DNA of 52,830 nucleotides. Origin: JAHDDH01 sp963922775 (GTDB lineage: Bacteria; Bacteroidota; Bacteroidia; Cytophagales; Amoebophilaceae). The notes beneath the pieces were generated by a model. It saw only the letters and a list, made by a program, of their open reading frames with translations, was not told the DNA's origin and did not search any database. The first letter of the stretch is position 1, and each line of letters starts with the position of its first letter. Positions 7,887 to 16,192 of the stretch are shown one piece after another. The stretch spans positions 1-52,830 of the forward strand of contig CAWUJG010000007.1 of NCBI GenBank assembly GCA_963922775.1. The letters run 5' to 3'. The position numbers and the translations under genes were made by a program.

Positions 7887-8900
7887 CTATCCTTTTATAA
7901 ACTCTTCTTTAGACAATTCTGTAACCTGCTCTATATCTGCTATTGGCATACCTCTTAAGAGCATTTTATGCGCTATGGATAATATACCTTCTTGTCTTCC
8001 TTCTTTCCTGCCTTCTTTCCTGCCTTCTTTCCTGCCTTTCCTATGACCCCTTTTTTCTCCTATTAATATACCCTCACGGATTTTTGATTCTGAATGTGTT
8101 AACATATTTTGTTGAGTTTGTGGTAAATTTTCTCTTAATATATTAAATATAACCTTGATTTCTGATGTAGTACATATATTACTCAAATATACTATAATAT
8201 TATCTATTACATGATTAAATAATTCAAAACAATTAAGGTATTTAAAATAACCTAAGGATAAAGAATTGTGAATAACTTCTGCATAGTTTTTACTTTTACT
8301 TGCTTGTAATAAATATAAAATAATACTTGATGTTTTATAAATTTTAAAATCTTCTACACAAAATCCAGAAATATCTATCAAATCAAATTTACCTAAATAT
8401 TCTCTCGAGAGAAGAGGATCTATAAATAAATCTGAAAGCGTAGTGGCATAAGGATAAGGAGAACGAGAACCATGATACAAACATTTTGGAACTATAATAG
8501 GGAGCTTTTTATTTCTATTTTTTGGCACTTTACTCCAATTTTCTAAAAATAATAATACATATTTATGCATACGCAAAGGCAATAACCTATCAGCACTCGA
8601 TTGATGCTCTAATAAAAAATAAAAATACCCAGGTTGATTATCTAAGCTACAGCTTAGCACTAGATCACTATAATATTCTTGTAAAACTGTATCTATAAAG
8701 CTAGATTTTTCTTGTTGAAGGCTAGCTAAATTTAATCTTTTTAGCAATGCATTGGATAGGTGTACTTTTAAAAAGTCATGCGCTATTGTAGGATGAATAA
8801 AAACATTTTTAAAAAATTGGTCATGAGGATGGGCATGGATACCTGATTTTTTGTCTATGGAATTTGACTCTATAGTCGAATTTAATGTCTGATTGGCCAT
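7887..8900 (-). CDS. Rpn-family nuclease / PD-(D/E)XK transposase-like protein
   Basis: The 337 residues match the Rpn (Transposase_31) family: HDQFFKNVF near residue 26, an Asp in QEYYSDLVLS near residue 75, LLEHQSS near residue 97 (the E-x-Q of the nuclease core) and VLLFLENW near residue 115. Known Rpn proteins are DNA endonucleases that raise RecA-independent recombination. The C-terminal third holds a repeated GRKEGRKEGRKEGRQEG linker encoded by perfect 12-bp DNA repeats (8001-8036) and a short helical end shared with the partial copy at 1-260. The gene stands alone between aroC and thiL. Such genes are commonly multicopy in this group of symbionts. Confidence 0.82.
   Translation of the reverse strand: MANQTLNSTIESNSIDKKSGIHAHPHDQFFKNVFIHPTIAHDFLKVHLSNALLKRLNLASLQQEKSSFIDTVLQEYYSDLVLSCSLDNQPGYFYFLLEHQSSADRLLPLRMHKYVLLFLENWSKVPKNRNKKLPIIVPKCLYHGSRSPYPYATTLSDLFIDPLLSREYLGKFDLIDISGFCVEDFKIYKTSSIILYLLQASKSKNYAEVIHNSLSLGYFKYLNCFELFNHVIDNIIVYLSNICTTSEIKVIFNILRENLPQTQQNMLTHSESKIREGILIGEKRGHRKGRKEGRKEGRKEGRQEGILSIAHKMLLRGMPIADIEQVTELSKEEFIKG
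8001..8036. repeat. 12-bp tandem repeat inside the Rpn gene
   Basis: Three perfect copies of TTCTTTCCTGCC, with partial copies on both sides, encode the GRKEG linker on the minus strand. Copy number changes here would stay in frame. Confidence 0.9.
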
Positions 8901-9137
8901 AATTATTTTTTTTATTTGTACCTAAAGATGACATAGAATAAATATACAAAAAAGACAGTATTAATACATAAATGTATTTTTTATATTGAAAAATACAAAA
9001 AATAAGGCAAAAATAAATGAAATTGATTAAAAATTAATCCAAAATTATTGCAGTTAGTGAAAATTTTTCTGATCTACTATTCATATCTTTTAGTATATTT
9101 TTTCCAAAAGAATAGATTTTCCTTTATAACTACATCC

Positions 9138-10169
9138 TTAATAGTGTGCCCAACCTTGGGCTTTAAGAGGTATCTTTTTATTATCTTTTGTAACTAAATT
9201 ACATCCATCCTCTATAGCAGTTGTATGTCCTATTATTGTAATTTCTGGATGATCTTTTATTTTTTTATACTCTTTTTGTGGTATAGTAAAAAGAAGCTCA
9301 TAATCTTCTCCACCATGCAATGCACATATAGTAGGATCTATATTTAAATCTAAAGCTGTTGTTTTTGTAACTTGTGCTATAGGTATTTTTTCTTCATATA
9401 ACAGAATACCTACTTGAGAGGCCTGGCTTATGTGTATTAGTTCAGAAGATAGGCCATCAGAAATATCTATCATAGCTGAAGGAACAAGATTTAATTGCTG
9501 CATTTCTTGATAAAATGCTATCCTTACTTCTGGCTTTAATTGTTTTTTTATAATATATTGATGATCTTTAATATCAGGTTGCATATTTGTGTGTGCTAAA
9601 AAAACTTTTTTTTCTCTATTTAATATCTGTAATCCCAAATAGGCAGCACCTAAATCTCCTGTTACACATATCAACTCATTAGGCTTTGCTGTACTTCTTT
9701 TACAAATTCTACCTTTTTTTACACTACCCATAGCACTTACAGAAATACTCAAGCCTTGTGTAGCAGCAGTAGTATCTCCCCCTATAAGATCTATCTGATA
9801 ATGTCTACAAGCTAAGAAAATGCCTTCATAAAGTGTTTGCAATGCTTCTAAAGAAAATTTATTGCTAACTGCTATGCTTACAGTAATTTGCTCAGGAGTT
9901 CCATTCATAGCCAAGATATCGGATATATTTACAACAACTGCCTTGTAACCTACATGCTTTAAAGGACAATAAGTTAAGTCAAAATGAATATTTTCAACAA
10001 GCATATCAGTAGTAATCAATGTATAATGCTTTTCATCTTTTTCTATAATTGCTGCATCATCTCCTATACCTAATACTGTAGTTGAATTTTGAGAAGAAAA
10101 ATTTTTAGCCAATATAGGGATTAACTGAAACTCACCAATATCAGATAATGGTGTAAATTTTTGCTTCAT
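9138..10169 (-). CDS. thiL: Thiamine-monophosphate kinase
   Basis: It phosphorylates thiamine monophosphate to the active cofactor thiamine diphosphate. The 343 residues show VLGIGDDAA near residue 33, TTDMLVENIHFD near residue 53, NISDILAMNG near residue 81, LIGGDTTAA near residue 127 and DISDGLSSEL near residue 230, which are the Mg-ATP and substrate sites of the ThiL/PurM fold. No other thiamine gene is near, so the cell may import TMP or make it elsewhere. Transketolase (32339-33181) in this window needs the product. The gene is preceded by tRNA-Val on the other strand. Confidence 0.95.
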   Translation of the reverse strand: MKQKFTPLSDIGEFQLIPILAKNFSSQNSTTVLGIGDDAAIIEKDEKHYTLITTDMLVENIHFDLTYCPLKHVGYKAVVVNISDILAMNGTPEQITVSIAVSNKFSLEALQTLYEGIFLACRHYQIDLIGGDTTAATQGLSISVSAMGSVKKGRICKRSTAKPNELICVTGDLGAAYLGLQILNREKKVFLAHTNMQPDIKDHQYIIKKQLKPEVRIAFYQEMQQLNLVPSAMIDISDGLSSELIHISQASQVGILLYEEKIPIAQVTKTTALDLNIDPTICALHGGEDYELLFTIPQKEYKKIKDHPEITIIGHTTAIEDGCNLVTKDNKKIPLKAQGWAHY

Positions 10170-10213
10170 AGTCTATTTAATTAAAAAAATTGTTATTATT
10201 GTAAATAATTATA

Positions 10214-10288
10214 GGGTTCTTAGCTCAGCTGGTTCAGAGCACCTGCCTTACAAGCAGGGGGTCGCAGGTTCGAATCCTGCAGAACCCA
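10214..10288 (+). tRNA. tRNA-Val (anticodon TAC)
   Basis: A complete cloverleaf: acceptor GGGTTCT pairs with AGAACCC (10281-10287), D arm GCTC...GAGC, anticodon stem CCTGC/GCAGG with loop CTTACAA (anticodon TAC at 10249-10251), and T arm GCAGG-TTCGAAT-CCTGC. The discriminator is A10288. The 3' CCA is not encoded (CA follows), so it must be added by the tRNA nucleotidyltransferase. Confidence 0.95.
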
Positions 10289-10300
10289 CAAAAATATTTT

Positions 10301-10324
10301 TTATGCTATGCTAGAGTAGCATAA
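10301..10324. terminator. Bidirectional hairpin after tRNA-Val and the CADD-like gene
   Basis: TTATGCTA (10301-10308) and TAGCATAA (10317-10324) form a perfect 8-bp stem with loop TGCTAGAG. It lies just downstream of tRNA-Val on the plus strand and of the CADD-like gene (ends 10337) on the minus strand. An A/T-rich run (10289-10302) gives a T-tract on the minus strand. Confidence 0.6.
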
Positions 10325-10336
10325 TCATTTCTACCA

Positions 10337-11002
10337 TTACATTTTTTCTTTTCTTTTCCTATTCTGAACACCATCTAAAAATTTCCATAAATACTGAGCA
10401 ATATGCTTGGCAGATTTTTGTGCCTTTTTTTGTTTAGACAAAGGTAATGCTTCAATCAATGACCAACAAGCTTGTGTATGCTCCTGATCAACTGTTGCAT
10501 GCACTACAAAATACTCTGCTTGCCTTTCCTCTATTTGATAATATTTTTTAAGACCTTCTAACTTAGAAGCTGCTATAGCAGGCACTTGGTATTCTTGAGC
10601 TATCAAAGCACCTAAACCTTCCTCATAAGAAGATTGAGTACATTGTCTAAAAGATGTTATTAGATTAGCAGTTGCTCTGTTAGATTGGCTAAAGATAACA
10701 TCTTCTTTAGACATGTCTAAACTTTGTGCAAACTGTAACCATAATGTAGGATGATTGTTTGGACCTTGCTCTTCATCACAAAGATTTGCTAACAATATTT
10801 GTCGAGAAGGCAAATCTTCACATTGGGTATGTATAGCACTAATATGCCGAGGAAATATATGTATATGATGATAGTATTGTACTGCATAATATTGCAAATC
10901 CTCTTTAGTTAATTGTCCTTTTTGCCAATCTTGATAAAAAGGATGCTGTAGTAAATGATAATTTTCAATTGATTGAATAAATTTTTGAAAATGCATAGGC
11001 AT
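10337..11002 (-). CDS. CADD-like PqqC-family protein (probable PABA synthesis)
   Basis: The 221 residues match the CADD family (Chlamydia protein associating with death domains), a heme-oxygenase-fold di-metal oxygenase. Chlamydial CADD makes p-aminobenzoate for folate from one of its own tyrosines. The residues I recall from the chlamydial work have counterparts here with almost identical spacing: Tyr23 (HPFYQDW) and Tyr39 for the sacrificial and partner tyrosines; metal ligands Glu77, His84, Glu137, His168, Asp172 and His175; and Lys147 ten residues after Glu137. It would replace PabA/B/C. It lies 37 bp downstream of uvrA, likely in the same transcript. A folate role agrees with the cyclo-ligase gene at 23643. 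Function is inferred by family. Confidence 0.82.
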   Translation of the reverse strand: MPMHFQKFIQSIENYHLLQHPFYQDWQKGQLTKEDLQYYAVQYYHHIHIFPRHISAIHTQCEDLPSRQILLANLCDEEQGPNNHPTLWLQFAQSLDMSKEDVIFSQSNRATANLITSFRQCTQSSYEEGLGALIAQEYQVPAIAASKLEGLKKYYQIEERQAEYFVVHATVDQEHTQACWSLIEALPLSKQKKAQKSAKHIAQYLWKFLDGVQNRKRKEKM

Positions 11003-11039
11003 AAAATTATTTTGATAATATCAATATTAAAACTGAATG

Positions 11040-13838
11040 CTAATGTGTATAAATCTTTTTGCTTAAATATTTTGCTGTATGGCTATGATTAATTTGAATC
11101 ATTTCCTCTGGAGTTCCACTAAACAAAAGCTCACCACCGCTTTTACCACCTTCTGGACCGAGATCTATAATCCAATCTGCACATTTAATAACCTCTAAAT
11201 TATGTTCAATAACCCATACACTATGTCCATTGCGAATTAATGCTTGTATTGAGTTTAATAATTTTTTTATATCATGAAAATGTAAACCTGTAGTAGGCTC
11301 ATCAAAAATAAATAAAATATTTTCTTTACCTTCTTTTTGTACTAAATGTGAGGCAAGCTTTATTCTTTGAGCTTCCCCCCCACTCAGAATATTTGATGGT
11401 GTACCTAAATGGATATAGCCCATACCCACAGCCTGTAAAGGCAATAACTTTTCATAAATTTTCTTTTCTTGTTTAAAAAATAAAAGAGCCTCATCTACAG
11501 TCATCTTCAGGATATCATCAATATTTTTACCTTGAAACCTCACATTTAATATCTCTTTTTGAAAACGCTTTCCTTGACATTGATCACACATAACTTGTAT
11601 ATCAGACAAAAATTGCATAGTAATGTTAAGCAAACCTTCACCTTGACAGGCCTCACATCTTCCTCCTTTAATATTAAAGGAAAAATGCGCAGGTGTATAG
11701 CCTTTTTCTTTTGCTAGTGGCATACTTGCCAATATTTTTCGAATCAGGTCATAAGCTTTGAGATAAGTAACTGGGTTAGATCTAGATGATTTACCCAATG
11801 GATTTTGATCTACCCATTCTATAGCATCTATACTTTTATAATCTCCATCTAACATATCAAATAATCCTATAGGTTCTGTATTATATCGGATAGATTTCAT
11901 TAATGCAGGATAGATAGTTTCTGTAATAAGACTAGATTTCCCCGATCCACTAACACCAGTAATTACAGTTAAAACCTCTAAAGGTATATTTACCTGTATA
12001 TTTTGCAAATTATTTACTCTTGCACCATGTATATTTATTGATTTATGCCATACCCTTCGTATAGTAGGTATCTCAATTTGCTCTTTATGATAAAGATAAC
12101 GTGATGTATAGCTTTCTTCACAATATCTCAATGCTTGTAAAGTACCTTGAAAAATAAGGTTACCTCCATGTATACCAGATGATGGACCTATATCTATAAT
12201 TTGATCTGCTACACGCATTACTTCTTCTTCATGTTCTACTACTATTACTGTGTTACCTTTATCTTTTAAATCTACTAATACTTGAGCAAGATTTTCAGTA
12301 TTTTTAGGATGCAACCCTATAGTAGGCTCATCTAAAATATACATAGTATCTACCAATGTGCTACCCAAAGCAGCAGCTAATCTTATACGTTGGTATTCTC
12401 CTCCAGAGAGCGTACTAGTATCTCTAGCAAGTGTAAGGTAACCCAAACCTACTTTTGATAGATAATGCAATCTAGTTTTAATTTCTACCACAATATTATG
12501 GGCTATTGCTTTTTCTTGGGTTACAAGAGACAGTTGTTTAAAAAAATTGATAACCTCATGTACAGACATGCTCAGCAGATCAACTATTGACTTATGGTTA
12601 ATTTTTACATATGCAGTATCCTTTCTTAGTCGTGTTCCTTTACAATCTACACAAACCGTTTTTCCCTTATATCTAGATGCCAATACGCGATATTGAATTT
12701 TATGCGATTTTTTATGGATATACTGAAAAAAATTATCAATACCTTCACAATCTTTATAACCTTGCCAAACAATTTTTTGTTCTTTTTCAGTAAGGTCCTT
12801 ATATGGCCTGTGTATAGGAAAATTGTACTGAAGACTTTTTTCAATAAAATTTTCTAACCATACTTTCATAGTAATAGTATTCCAGGGTGCTATAGCACCC
12901 TGGAATATAGAAAGATACTGTTTCGGAATTACCTTTTGTGGATCAATAGCTATCCTATTGCCAAAACCTTTACAAGTAGTGCAAGCCCCATAAGCATTAT
13001 TAAATCCAAAAAAATGTACAGAAGGAACTTCAAAAGTAATTCCATCTAATTCAAAACAATTAGAAAAATATTTTTCTTTTTTTTCAGTGGTATTATATAC
13101 TATACAATATCCTCTTCCTTCTTGAAAAGCAATTTGTACAGTATCTTGTAATCTTGCTATAGATATATGAGGACTTATTTTTATTCTATCTATAAGGAGA
13201 TAAATTTTTTGTTGTAATAATGTTAATAAATCTTTTTGAACAATATCTTCAATAAAAATCATTTTCCCTTGAACAAAAATACGAGTAAAGCCTTTTTTTA
13301 AAACAGTATGTAGTGTATGCATTAGTACATCTGCATTAGATGTATCAAAAGATAGTGGGGCAAGTATATAGACAGATGTATTAGGTTGAAATTTTTTCAA
13401 ATATTGTAATACATCATGTATAGTATGATGCTTTACTTCTTCTCTACTAATAGGAGAAAAAGTACGTCCTATTTTAGTAAAAAGTAATTTAAGATAGTCG
13501 TAAATTTCTGTGATAGTGCCTACAGTAGATCTTGAAGACTTAGATTGATTTTTTTGTTCTATGGCTATAGCTGGAGATAAGCCACGGATGTATTGTACTT
13601 TTGGTTTTTTGTATTTGCCTAAAAACTGCCTTGTATAAGCACTTAAACTTTCAATATAAGCTCTTTGTCCTTCAGCAAATAACGTGTCAAAGGCCAGAGA
13701 AGATTTTCCTGATCCAGATACACCAGTTAGAACAATAAGCTGATTCCTTTTTAAAGCTATGCTCAAGTTTTTTAAATTATTTACTTGAGCATTTTTAATG
13801 ATAATATATTCTTTAGGATCTAGATGATCTATAGCCAA
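11040..13838 (-). CDS. uvrA: Excinuclease ABC subunit A
   Basis: It is the DNA-damage recognition ATPase of nucleotide excision repair and acts with UvrB and UvrC. The 932 residues contain two ABC modules: Walker A GVSGSGKSSLAFDTL at about residues 39-53 and GVSGSGKSSLITETI near residue 630. Each has an LSGGE signature (TLSGGEYQRIRLAAALG, ILSGGEAQRIKLASHL) and a DEPT Walker B. CxxC zinc-binding pairs are visible (CTTCKGFG, CVDCKGTR, CEACQGEG, CDQCQGKR). Length is normal. It sits upstream of the CADD-like gene with a 37-bp gap. Confidence 0.97.
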   Translation of the reverse strand: MAIDHLDPKEYIIIKNAQVNNLKNLSIALKRNQLIVLTGVSGSGKSSLAFDTLFAEGQRAYIESLSAYTRQFLGKYKKPKVQYIRGLSPAIAIEQKNQSKSSRSTVGTITEIYDYLKLLFTKIGRTFSPISREEVKHHTIHDVLQYLKKFQPNTSVYILAPLSFDTSNADVLMHTLHTVLKKGFTRIFVQGKMIFIEDIVQKDLLTLLQQKIYLLIDRIKISPHISIARLQDTVQIAFQEGRGYCIVYNTTEKKEKYFSNCFELDGITFEVPSVHFFGFNNAYGACTTCKGFGNRIAIDPQKVIPKQYLSIFQGAIAPWNTITMKVWLENFIEKSLQYNFPIHRPYKDLTEKEQKIVWQGYKDCEGIDNFFQYIHKKSHKIQYRVLASRYKGKTVCVDCKGTRLRKDTAYVKINHKSIVDLLSMSVHEVINFFKQLSLVTQEKAIAHNIVVEIKTRLHYLSKVGLGYLTLARDTSTLSGGEYQRIRLAAALGSTLVDTMYILDEPTIGLHPKNTENLAQVLVDLKDKGNTVIVVEHEEEVMRVADQIIDIGPSSGIHGGNLIFQGTLQALRYCEESYTSRYLYHKEQIEIPTIRRVWHKSINIHGARVNNLQNIQVNIPLEVLTVITGVSGSGKSSLITETIYPALMKSIRYNTEPIGLFDMLDGDYKSIDAIEWVDQNPLGKSSRSNPVTYLKAYDLIRKILASMPLAKEKGYTPAHFSFNIKGGRCEACQGEGLLNITMQFLSDIQVMCDQCQGKRFQKEILNVRFQGKNIDDILKMTVDEALLFFKQEKKIYEKLLPLQAVGMGYIHLGTPSNILSGGEAQRIKLASHLVQKEGKENILFIFDEPTTGLHFHDIKKLLNSIQALIRNGHSVWVIEHNLEVIKCADWIIDLGPEGGKSGGELLFSGTPEEMIQINHSHTAKYLSKKIYTH

Positions 13839-13879
13839 TGTTGTAATAATTATTAAATGATATAGTTAAAATTATTGCT

Positions 13880-14191
13880 TTAAGCCATATTATCACCATC
13901 ATCTTCATGATTTCTATCAAACTGTGTAAAATCATATTCAGGTAATAGTTCTTCTTTTACGTAATTAATAGACTTATTCATTGCCCTTAAAAATTTATTA
14001 AAATCTTCTTTATACAAAAAAATTTTACTTTTCTCAAAAACGAATTCTTCACCATATTTTTTTCTTTTTTCTGTAATAGTTATACAATAGTCATCTTTTT
14101 TTGTTGACTTTACATCAAAATAGTACGTTCTTTTTCCTGCTCTTACAGTTTGTGTATGTACTTTATTATCATTGAAATTATTCTCTTCCAT
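13880..14191 (-). CDS. PUR-family nucleic acid-binding protein (DUF3276)
   Basis: The 103 residues match the small Bacteroidota PUR-alpha-like family: VRAGKRTYYFDVKSTK, then DYCITITEKRKK, then FEKSKIFLYKEDFNKFL, the repeated beta-beta-beta-alpha PUR pattern, with an acidic tail. Members of this fold bind single-stranded DNA or RNA; the cellular role is not established. It is a useful lineage marker for Bacteroidota. It lies 37 bp downstream of the ferredoxin gene and 41 bp upstream of uvrA, all on the minus strand. Confidence 0.85.
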   Translation of the reverse strand: MEENNFNDNKVHTQTVRAGKRTYYFDVKSTKKDDYCITITEKRKKYGEEFVFEKSKIFLYKEDFNKFLRAMNKSINYVKEELLPEYDFTQFDRNHEDDGDNMA

Positions 14192-14228
14192 AGGGTAAAA
14201 TGATTAAAAAATTAAAATTTAATATATT

Positions 14229-14576
14229 TTATTGATGCATCCAATTTTTTTTACGTAATAATGCATTTTTTGTTTCCTGATGTGCCATATCTATTATGCA
14301 ACAATCTACAGGACAAACAGCTGCACATTGTGGTTCTTCATGAAAACCTACACATTCTGTACATTTATCTGTTGCTATATAATAAAATTCTGCTGATTTA
14401 GGTTGTTGTACTTCTTCTGCTATAGCCTGATTTCCATTAGGCAATGTAATCATATCTTTTAGCTGCGTACCATCAGAAAATTTCCAGGATAATCCCCCTT
14501 CATAAATAGCTGTATTAGGACATTCTGGCTCACAAGCACCACAATTAATACATTCTTCTGTTATTTTTATGGCCAT
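14229..14576 (-). CDS. 2[4Fe-4S] ferredoxin
   Basis: A 115-residue electron carrier. It has two cluster motifs: CINCGACEPECP at about residues 10-21 and CTECVGFHEEPQCAAVCP near residues 74-91. The second is the longer C-x2-C-x8-C-x3-C type seen in YfhL/Fdx-like ferredoxins of many bacteria. The region between is extended compared with minimal ferredoxins. One base separates it from the upstream TPR gene, so they are co-transcribed. The redox partner is not evident. Confidence 0.92.
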   Translation of the reverse strand: MAIKITEECINCGACEPECPNTAIYEGGLSWKFSDGTQLKDMITLPNGNQAIAEEVQQPKSAEFYYIATDKCTECVGFHEEPQCAAVCPVDCCIIDMAHQETKNALLRKKNWMHQ

Positions 14577-14577
14577 A

Positions 14578-15795
14578 TTACTTCTTTTTACTTTTTAATA
14601 TTTTTTTTATTTGTACCATTTTTTTTTTTGATTTCTGATGTATTGTTATTTTTTTTTTTGTTATGCTATTAATTTTTCGATACAACTTATAAGCTAAGGT
14701 AAATTCTTTTTCTTTTTCAGCTATTTCCGCTAAACCCAATATAGCATACAAATAATATCCTTTCTGTTCATTTTTTTTCTTTCTTTTTTCTGTATGTATT
14801 TTTATTTTATGATAAAAATGTTTTGCTTGTAATAATTTTCCTTCTATATGATGCATATGTGCTAAAAAAAAATGAGCATAACGTTGCGATTCTTCTCCAT
14901 AGCCTATGCTTTTTTTTTTAATTTTTTGTAAAATATTATATGAAACTGTCTTGCCCTGATCAAATTTACCTAACATATAGAGCACCTTAGCATAATAATT
15001 TTGAAAAGAAGCATTTTGAGGAAATGTATGGTAAAGATAACTGGCTAAAGGTAAAGCTTCTTCATAAGAATGTAAATCATCTACTAAAATTCCAAGTAAA
15101 TAATATTGTGCTTCTGTTTTTGTATAAAAAGCATTTTGTGCTACTCTTTTTAACTGTGCTATACCAGCAGTTGCATCCTCTTTAGGTACAAACACCTTCA
15201 TCAGGCGAAATATAGCATAATTTTCATATACCCATGCAGAATAATAATGGTATAATGCTTTTCCAAACAATAGCTCTGCAGATAAATTATGCTTCTCCTT
15301 AGTTTTTTTGTAATATTTTAATGCTTTTTTGCCAGCCAAAGCTGCTTTAATCCATTGATTTCTTTCACCCAAAAGCCTACCTTTTAAGGCATAAGCTGCA
15401 GATAAAAAAAAATGGGATTCATAATTATTATTATTATTTTTGTAAAGATTATGGGCATACTGTATAGTATTGCTAATATATTGTAAAAATATTTTGTCAT
15501 AAAATTTATTCTCTATTTCAGGCAATATCTTCCACCAAGTGTTTAAGCTAAATAAAAAATAGGGTAAAGGATGATGAGGATATTTTTGTCTAATTTTCTC
15601 AAAAATTGATTGTGCAACTTCAAACTGAAAATTATACATAGCATTCATACCTTCAGCAACTTCTATTTGAAGTGCAGTATGGTTGAGCAGCATTTTATCT
15701 TCTATATGTCCTTTTGTTTTGTGCACTGTTAAACACAATGAGATACATAAAAATAATAAAGGAAATACTTTAGAAAAAATATTAAAAATTTTCAT
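14578..15795 (-). CDS. Exported TPR-repeat protein, 405 residues
   Basis: An N-terminal hydrophobic segment (VFPLLFLCISLCLTV) followed by KTKG suggests a cleaved signal peptide. The rest is helical with degenerate TPRs, for example AMYNFQFEVAQSIFEKIRQ, ALYHYYSAWVYENYAIF and LAHMHHIEGKLLQAKHFYHK. The tail is very Lys-rich. It is probably a periplasmic or outer-membrane scaffold, comparable with the TPR proteins common in Bacteroidota gene pairs of unknown role. It runs directly into the ferredoxin gene (1-bp gap), although a functional link is not obvious. Confidence 0.7.
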   Translation of the reverse strand: MKIFNIFSKVFPLLFLCISLCLTVHKTKGHIEDKMLLNHTALQIEVAEGMNAMYNFQFEVAQSIFEKIRQKYPHHPLPYFLFSLNTWWKILPEIENKFYDKIFLQYISNTIQYAHNLYKNNNNNYESHFFLSAAYALKGRLLGERNQWIKAALAGKKALKYYKKTKEKHNLSAELLFGKALYHYYSAWVYENYAIFRLMKVFVPKEDATAGIAQLKRVAQNAFYTKTEAQYYLLGILVDDLHSYEEALPLASYLYHTFPQNASFQNYYAKVLYMLGKFDQGKTVSYNILQKIKKKSIGYGEESQRYAHFFLAHMHHIEGKLLQAKHFYHKIKIHTEKRKKKNEQKGYYLYAILGLAEIAEKEKEFTLAYKLYRKINSITKKKITIHQKSKKKMVQIKKILKSKKK

Positions 15796-15849
15796 ATATC
15801 TAAAGATAGTTAATTTAATAAAAAAACTGTCAAAAATTAAATATTAATA

Positions 15850-16190
15850 ATTTTTTCAACAAAAAATTCGCTATTAGGAGTAAACAAAACCAACATTAAA
15901 ATACAAAAAAAAGGATATAATACTAAAAATACAGGAAGAGCAAAAAAATATATTAAAAAATATTCCGTAGAAAAAATATCTGAATGAAATGGATATGGCA
16001 TTATATTCAAGAAATCGAAAATATAGATCTATATAAAAAATCAATCAATTAGATTAATAATGATCTTTGGATTAATAATGATCTTTTGTTGTGGCAAGAT
16101 CATTATTTTATGGAAAAAAAATAAATAATGAAACTATTAAATATATAAAAGAATTAACAAATAGATTATTAATCAAATATAATTTATAAT
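15850..16190 (+). pseudogene. Possible decayed coding sequence with a repeated hairpin
   Basis: This 397-bp intergenic gap has no intact gene. On the plus strand, broken frames read like coding sequence: a Lys-rich run ending RAKKYIKKYSVEKISE, then MKWIWHYIQEIENIDLYKK with an in-frame TAG after KKSIN, then INNDLWINNDLLLWQDHYF, then ETIKYIKELTNRLLIKYNL. Two copies of ATTAATAATGATCTTT (16053-16068, 16071-16086) explain the INNDLW repeat. I read this as the debris of a small gene, with low confidence; composition alone can mimic this in AT-rich DNA. Confidence 0.3.
16053..16107. repeat. Direct repeat plus 12-bp perfect inverted repeat
   Basis: ATTAATAATGATCTTT occurs at 16053-16068 and again at 16071-16086. 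AATAATGATCTT at 16074-16085 is perfectly complementary to AAGATCATTATT at 16096-16107, with a 10-nt loop. Either direct copy could pair with the downstream arm. It may terminate transcription of the symporter-HD gene, which ends at 16193 on the minus strand. Confidence 0.7.
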
Positions 16191-16192
16191 TT

